The notes below the pieces were generated by a model that saw only the letters and a list, made by a program, of their open reading frames with translations, was not told the origin of the DNA and ran no database searches. Both the position numbers and the translations under genes were made by a program. From the NCBI GenBank assembly GCA_009838595.1, contig VXRI01000339.1, forward strand, positions 1-8,908: DNA of 8,908 bases, written 5' to 3'. Numbering within the stretch: position 1 is the first letter of the stretch; each line of letters begins with the position of its first letter. The stretch comes from Chloroflexota bacterium (GTDB taxonomy: Bacteria; Chloroflexota; Dehalococcoidia; Lucifugimonadales; JADFKI01). Positions 6,122 to 8,908 of this stretch are shown here, piece after piece.

Positions 6122-6994
6122 ATGCGGCAGGTAGTTAAAGGACTGGAATTGACCGAGCCAACAAGCCAATTCGCAAATGTTCGCGGCATTCGCCTGCGCT
6201 ATGTTGACTGGGGCGGCGAAGGTCCTACAATACTGATGCTGCACGGCGACATGCGCACGAGCCGTAGCTGGGACGCGGTGGCACGCAGGCTCGTGGACGA
6301 GTACCACATCATTGCGTTGGACATGCGCGGACACGGCGACAGTGATTGGACGCCGCGCGGCTACAGGTTCGATGAGCGGGTGGACGACCTCGCCGCATTC
6401 TGTGATGCGTTGGACTTACGCGGCGTCTTCGGCGTGGCGCACTCCACGGGCGGTGTGGTCATGTCGCTCTGCGCGCAGAAATGCCCAGGTATGTTCTCGC
6501 AACTCGCGCTGATGGAGCCTATGGTCGTGGTTGACGAACGCTTTCACAAGATGGTCGCCGGCAGAGAACACGCTGAGCGCAGCACTTGGCAAAGCCGCGA
6601 ACATCTCCACGGTTATTTGAGCAAGCACCGCGCAGCATCGAGCTGGCATCCCGAAGTGTTAGACGATGTGGTGGCGCACGAAGCATACCGGCGCCACGAT
6701 GGCTTGATAGACATGAAATGGTCGTCGTACACATTCAACTGGCTCGACCGCGACGGGGACAATGTTGACCTAAAGCCCGTGTTCGCCGAACTTGGCTTGC
6801 CCATCCTGTTTATCCGCAGCAGCGGGCATAGCACGCGCATCAAGGAACTCAACGAAGTACAGGACGGCATCCCCGATTTCCACCGTCTGACCATCGAGAA
6901 CACCGGACACAACATGTACATGGAGCGTCCGGACGCGATTGCCCGCTCCATCAGAAAGTTCGCATCGGGGCAATCACTGCCGCCTGCGATATGA
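6122..6994 (+). CDS. Alpha/beta hydrolase fold protein
   Basis: This 290-residue protein is a typical alpha/beta hydrolase, probably an esterase or lactonase. It has RYVDWGGEGPTILMLHGDM at 26-44 (the HG oxyanion segment), DMRGHGDSD (67-75), the nucleophile elbow VAHSTGG with Ser108, and TGHNMYMERP (261-270) with catalytic His263. The elbow has Ala106 in place of the usual Gly. After strand 7, where most members show Asp (RGxxSD), the sequence reads IRSSGHSTRI without an Asp. The acid may instead be Glu132 in LALMEP after strand 6, as in haloalkane dehalogenases of the DhaA type. The start is uncertain. ATG 6122 lacks a good ribosome binding site; TTG 6149, preceded by AAAGGA at 6137-6142, gives a more typical N-terminus; an upstream GTG at 6107 is also in frame. 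The gene lies between aldolase and enolase-superfamily genes. Fold is confident, substrate unknown. Confidence 0.88.
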   Translation: MRQVVKGLELTEPTSQFANVRGIRLRYVDWGGEGPTILMLHGDMRTSRSWDAVARRLVDEYHIIALDMRGHGDSDWTPRGYRFDERVDDLAAFCDALDLRGVFGVAHSTGGVVMSLCAQKCPGMFSQLALMEPMVVVDERFHKMVAGREHAERSTWQSREHLHGYLSKHRAASSWHPEVLDDVVAHEAYRRHDGLIDMKWSSYTFNWLDRDGDNVDLKPVFAELGLPILFIRSSGHSTRIKELNEVQDGIPDFHRLTIENTGHNMYMERPDAIARSIRKFASGQSLPPAI

Positions 6995-7048
6995 TCCAGC
7001 GCAAATTCATTCTGTTTATACTGTTCATACATGTAAGTCTCTATTCTT

Positions 7049-7053
7049 AGGAG
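7049..7053 (+). promoter_or_regulatory. Ribosome binding site fixing a GTG start
   Basis: AGGAG lies 8 bases before GTG 7062. The frame is open back to 6939, but that stretch overlaps the hydrolase gene, so GTG 7062 is the start. TATACT at 7017-7022 could be a -10 box for an internal promoter, but its best -35 partner is poor. Confidence 0.7.
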
Positions 7054-7061
7054 AGCAAAAA

Positions 7062-8225
7062 GTGAAAGTTACCGCAATCGAAGTATTTCCCGTCAAGTCG
7101 CTGACCAGGCCTTGGTTGTACTGCGCCGTCCGCACGGACGAAGGCATAACCGGCTACTCGGAGTTCGGAGTTGGCGACCTAGCCAAGGGGTTGGCAGGGC
7201 TTGTCGAAGACCTGTCGCGCCACATAGTTGGCAAAGACCCGCGCAGCGTGGAGCAGCACTACACGAACATGGTGCGCTCGTCGCGCTCGTCATACGGCGG
7301 CGCCACTTGGATGGCAATCGCCGGCATCGAACTCGCGCTCTGGGATGTGAAGGGCAAGGCGATGGGCGTTCCTGTGCACGAACTCGTCGGCGGTCCAACC
7401 CGTTCCGAGCAGAAGGTCTATTGGTCGCACCTGATTAGCTACCAGTCCAGCAATTACGAAGCACTGGGCAGAGAGCCTATCCGTAACTATGACGACATCA
7501 AGGCGCTCGGCCGCCAGGCGCGGGACGCCGGCTATGACACGATGAAGACGAACATCCAGATTCCCGGCGACCCGTTCCGCACGATAAGCCATGGTACGAC
7601 GGGACCGCACGACCAAGTGCTTACCCGTGAGTTGCAGAACGCTGCAGTTCGCCAAATTTCCGCGATGCGCGAAGAGGCGGGACAGGATGCGCACATCTGC
7701 CTAGACGTCAATGTGAACTTCAAAGCGGAGGCGCAGATACGGCTGGGTCAAGCGCTTGAACCGTACGATCTGATGTGGATGGAAATCGACAACCTCGACG
7801 CCGAGAGCCTCCGCATGGTCAAGGACGCCACGCGCACGCCGATATGCTCCGGCGAGCAGAAGCTCGGTCCGCTGAACTATCTCGAACTCTTGCAGAACCG
7901 CTCCATGGATTTCATGAAGCTCGATGTGCAATGGCAGGGCTTCATTCCTGCGCGCCGCGCCGCGAACATGGCAGAGTTGTTCGACATCAACGTCGCGCCG
8001 CATAACTACAACAGCCACCTGTCGAACTTCCAGACGATGAACTTGTGCGCCTCCGTCAACAATGTGCGGATAAGTGAGAGCGACCCGGTGCAGGCGCCGT
8101 GGCGCGAAGAACTGTTCACCGTGCTGCCGGAAATCAACAACGGCATGATGAAGATACCGACAGGTCCAGGCTGGGGAACGGACCTGCGCGAAGATATGGC
8201 GAAGAAGTACGCATGGACGGGGTAG
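7062..8225 (+). CDS. Enolase-superfamily enzyme, mandelate racemase/muconate lactonizing type; probable acid-sugar dehydratase
   Basis: The 387-residue protein starts MKVTAIEVFPVKS and has the N-terminal capping domain (about 1-110, with ALWDVKGKAMGVPVHELVGG at 92-111) followed by the TIM barrel. Members abstract a proton next to a carboxylate with the help of Mg2+. Predicted metal ligands are Asp215 (CLDVNVNF), Glu241 (MWMEIDN) and Glu265 (CSGEQ). Asp288 (KLDVQ) and His314 (APHNYNSH) form the His-Asp dyad of mandelate racemase. The second-strand motif is MKTN (161-164), Lys162-x-Asn164, not the Lys-x-Lys of mandelate racemase and muconate lactonizing enzymes. This points to a dehydratase of the acid-sugar group, in which the His is a main base. 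A long insertion (about 125-190) before the base region is also seen in sugar-acid dehydratases. It follows the hydrolase by 67 bases and is probably co-transcribed with the aldolase. Superfamily is confident, substrate not assignable. Confidence 0.92.
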   Translation: MKVTAIEVFPVKSLTRPWLYCAVRTDEGITGYSEFGVGDLAKGLAGLVEDLSRHIVGKDPRSVEQHYTNMVRSSRSSYGGATWMAIAGIELALWDVKGKAMGVPVHELVGGPTRSEQKVYWSHLISYQSSNYEALGREPIRNYDDIKALGRQARDAGYDTMKTNIQIPGDPFRTISHGTTGPHDQVLTRELQNAAVRQISAMREEAGQDAHICLDVNVNFKAEAQIRLGQALEPYDLMWMEIDNLDAESLRMVKDATRTPICSGEQKLGPLNYLELLQNRSMDFMKLDVQWQGFIPARRAANMAELFDINVAPHNYNSHLSNFQTMNLCASVNNVRISESDPVQAPWREELFTVLPEINNGMMKIPTGPGWGTDLREDMAKKYAWTG

Positions 8226-8283
8226 TTTGAAGGGACAGAATGCACATTGTTTACTGGTGTATGGATTGCATGGGGTCAGTTAA

Positions 8284-8908
8284 ATGCAAAATACCTTGTA
8301 TTATGGGGACTGTCTTGATGTGATGGCGGGTTTGCCGTCCGATTTGGTTGACTTGATTTATCTTGACCCGCCGTTCAACTCCAAAGCCAACTACAATGTC
8401 CTGTTCACTCCCGATGACGGCAAGCGTAGGCGAGCGAAGACTCCTGTCGCTCAAATGATGGCGTTCAGCGACACCTGGACTTGGAACGTCGACGCTGTTC
8501 AGCGTGTCAGCGAAATCGAGAACGCAATAGCACATCCCGCTCACAAAAGCATCACCGGCTTAAAGTATGTGCTAGGGGAATCCGGTATGCTGTCATATCT
8601 AAGCTACATGGCAGTCAGACTGGTTGACATGAGGCGTCTCCTAAAGCCCACCGGCAGCATATACTTGCATTGCGATCCAACAGCAAGTCATTACCTGAAA
8701 ATGGTGATGGACGATATTTTTGGCGCGAGGCATTTTCAGAATGAGATTGCATGGTGCTATTCCCATGGCGGTAAGAGTGGAAAACGATTTGGCCGTAAAC
8801 ATGACTGCATATTTTGGTATTCAAAATCAGCCAATCCTGTGTTCAACGGTGACGATGTCAGGATTGAGATGAAATCTGGCAAAGAGAGCTTCGGAGGCAG
8901 ATTGGAAA
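8284..8908 (+). CDS. Beta-class site-specific DNA methyltransferase, N-terminal part (gene runs off the right edge)
   Basis: The ATG at 8284 follows an in-frame TAA (8281-8283), so it is the first possible start, and the frame stays open to the window end (208 codons). It reads MQNTLYYGDCLDVMAGLP, then DLIYLDPPFNSKANYNVLF at 23-41. DPPF (28-31) is catalytic motif IV of amino-methyltransferases that modify adenine N6 or cytosine N4. Motif IV near the N-terminus marks the beta order, as in type III Mod subunits and many orphan enzymes; the FxGxG cofactor motif would then lie downstream, outside the window. LKPTGSIYLHCDPTASHYLKMVMDDIFG (120-147) and the FGRKHDCIFWYSKS segment (169-182) are also typical. 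Two hand-counted lines here give about 43-47% GC against about 60% in the aldolase gene, which suggests acquisition. The ribosome binding site is weak. The recognition sequence and any restriction partner cannot be seen. Confidence 0.9.
   Translation, partial: MQNTLYYGDCLDVMAGLPSDLVDLIYLDPPFNSKANYNVLFTPDDGKRRRAKTPVAQMMAFSDTWTWNVDAVQRVSEIENAIAHPAHKSITGLKYVLGESGMLSYLSYMAVRLVDMRRLLKPTGSIYLHCDPTASHYLKMVMDDIFGARHFQNEIAWCYSHGGKSGKRFGRKHDCIFWYSKSANPVFNGDDVRIEMKSGKESFGGRLE

Noticed and set aside
7017..7035. Internal promoter and TACATGTA palindrome before the enolase-superfamily gene
   Set aside because: TATACT is a fair -10 box, but no acceptable -35 lies 16-18 bases upstream, and an 8-base palindrome is too short to claim as an operator.
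6939..7061. Start of the enolase-superfamily gene at 6939
   Set aside because: This would overlap the end of the hydrolase gene and add 41 atypical residues. GTG 7062 has a good ribosome binding site and gives the standard MKVTAIEVFPV beginning.
1..8908. CRISPR arrays, tRNA or rRNA genes, riboswitches
   Set aside because: I saw no spaced repeat array, no cloverleaf-like segment with the conserved T-loop, and no recognisable riboswitch core in the few intergenic stretches.

Overview
The window reads as a piece of a moderately GC-rich bacterial chromosome (a hand count of one line inside the aldolase gene gives about 60% GC). No rRNA or other taxonomic marker is present. A gene mix of xanthine-oxidase-family molybdenum hydroxylase, enolase-superfamily dehydratase, DapA-type aldolase, clan AA aspartic protease and IS1-like element would fit an uncultured Chloroflexota lineage (SAR202/Dehalococcoidia-like). 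That placement is an inference from gene content and protein style.

Layout, all on the + strand. (1) 1-285 is the 3' end of an IS1-family transposase gene, followed by a 360-base spacer with a good sigma70-type promoter near its end. (2) 646-4571 is a compact four-gene operon: FAD subunit, 2Fe-2S subunit and molybdopterin subunit of a molybdenum hydroxylase, then a MoaD/ThiS-like sulfur carrier. The first three genes overlap by 1 and 4 bases, and the carrier starts 4 bases after the third. A strong intrinsic terminator closes the operon. (3) 4744-5105 is a broken clan AA aspartic protease gene, with a one-base deletion and an in-frame TGA within about 25 bases, preceded by its own promoter-like sequence and ribosome binding site. 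(4) 5154-8225 holds three closely spaced catabolic genes: a DapA-superfamily aldolase, an alpha/beta hydrolase and a mandelate-racemase-type enolase-superfamily enzyme. (5) 8284 to the window end is the N-terminal part of a beta-class DNA methyltransferase of lower GC, probably the start of a restriction-modification or other defence locus.

How the genes may work together: hydrolase, acid-sugar dehydratase and 2-keto-3-deoxy-acid aldolase form a plausible non-phosphorylative sugar-acid route (lactone to acid, to 2-keto-3-deoxy acid, to pyruvate plus an aldehyde). The upstream molybdenum hydroxylase lacks the form I CO dehydrogenase signature and could oxidise an aldehyde, as the Sulfolobus glyceraldehyde oxidoreductase of the same family does. 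That link is a hypothesis: a terminator and a pseudogene lie between the two groups. I see no clearly new system here. The most unusual details are the sulfur carrier ending in Gly-Gly-Gly-Ala instead of Gly-Gly, the non-CODH active-site loop, and the doubly broken protease.
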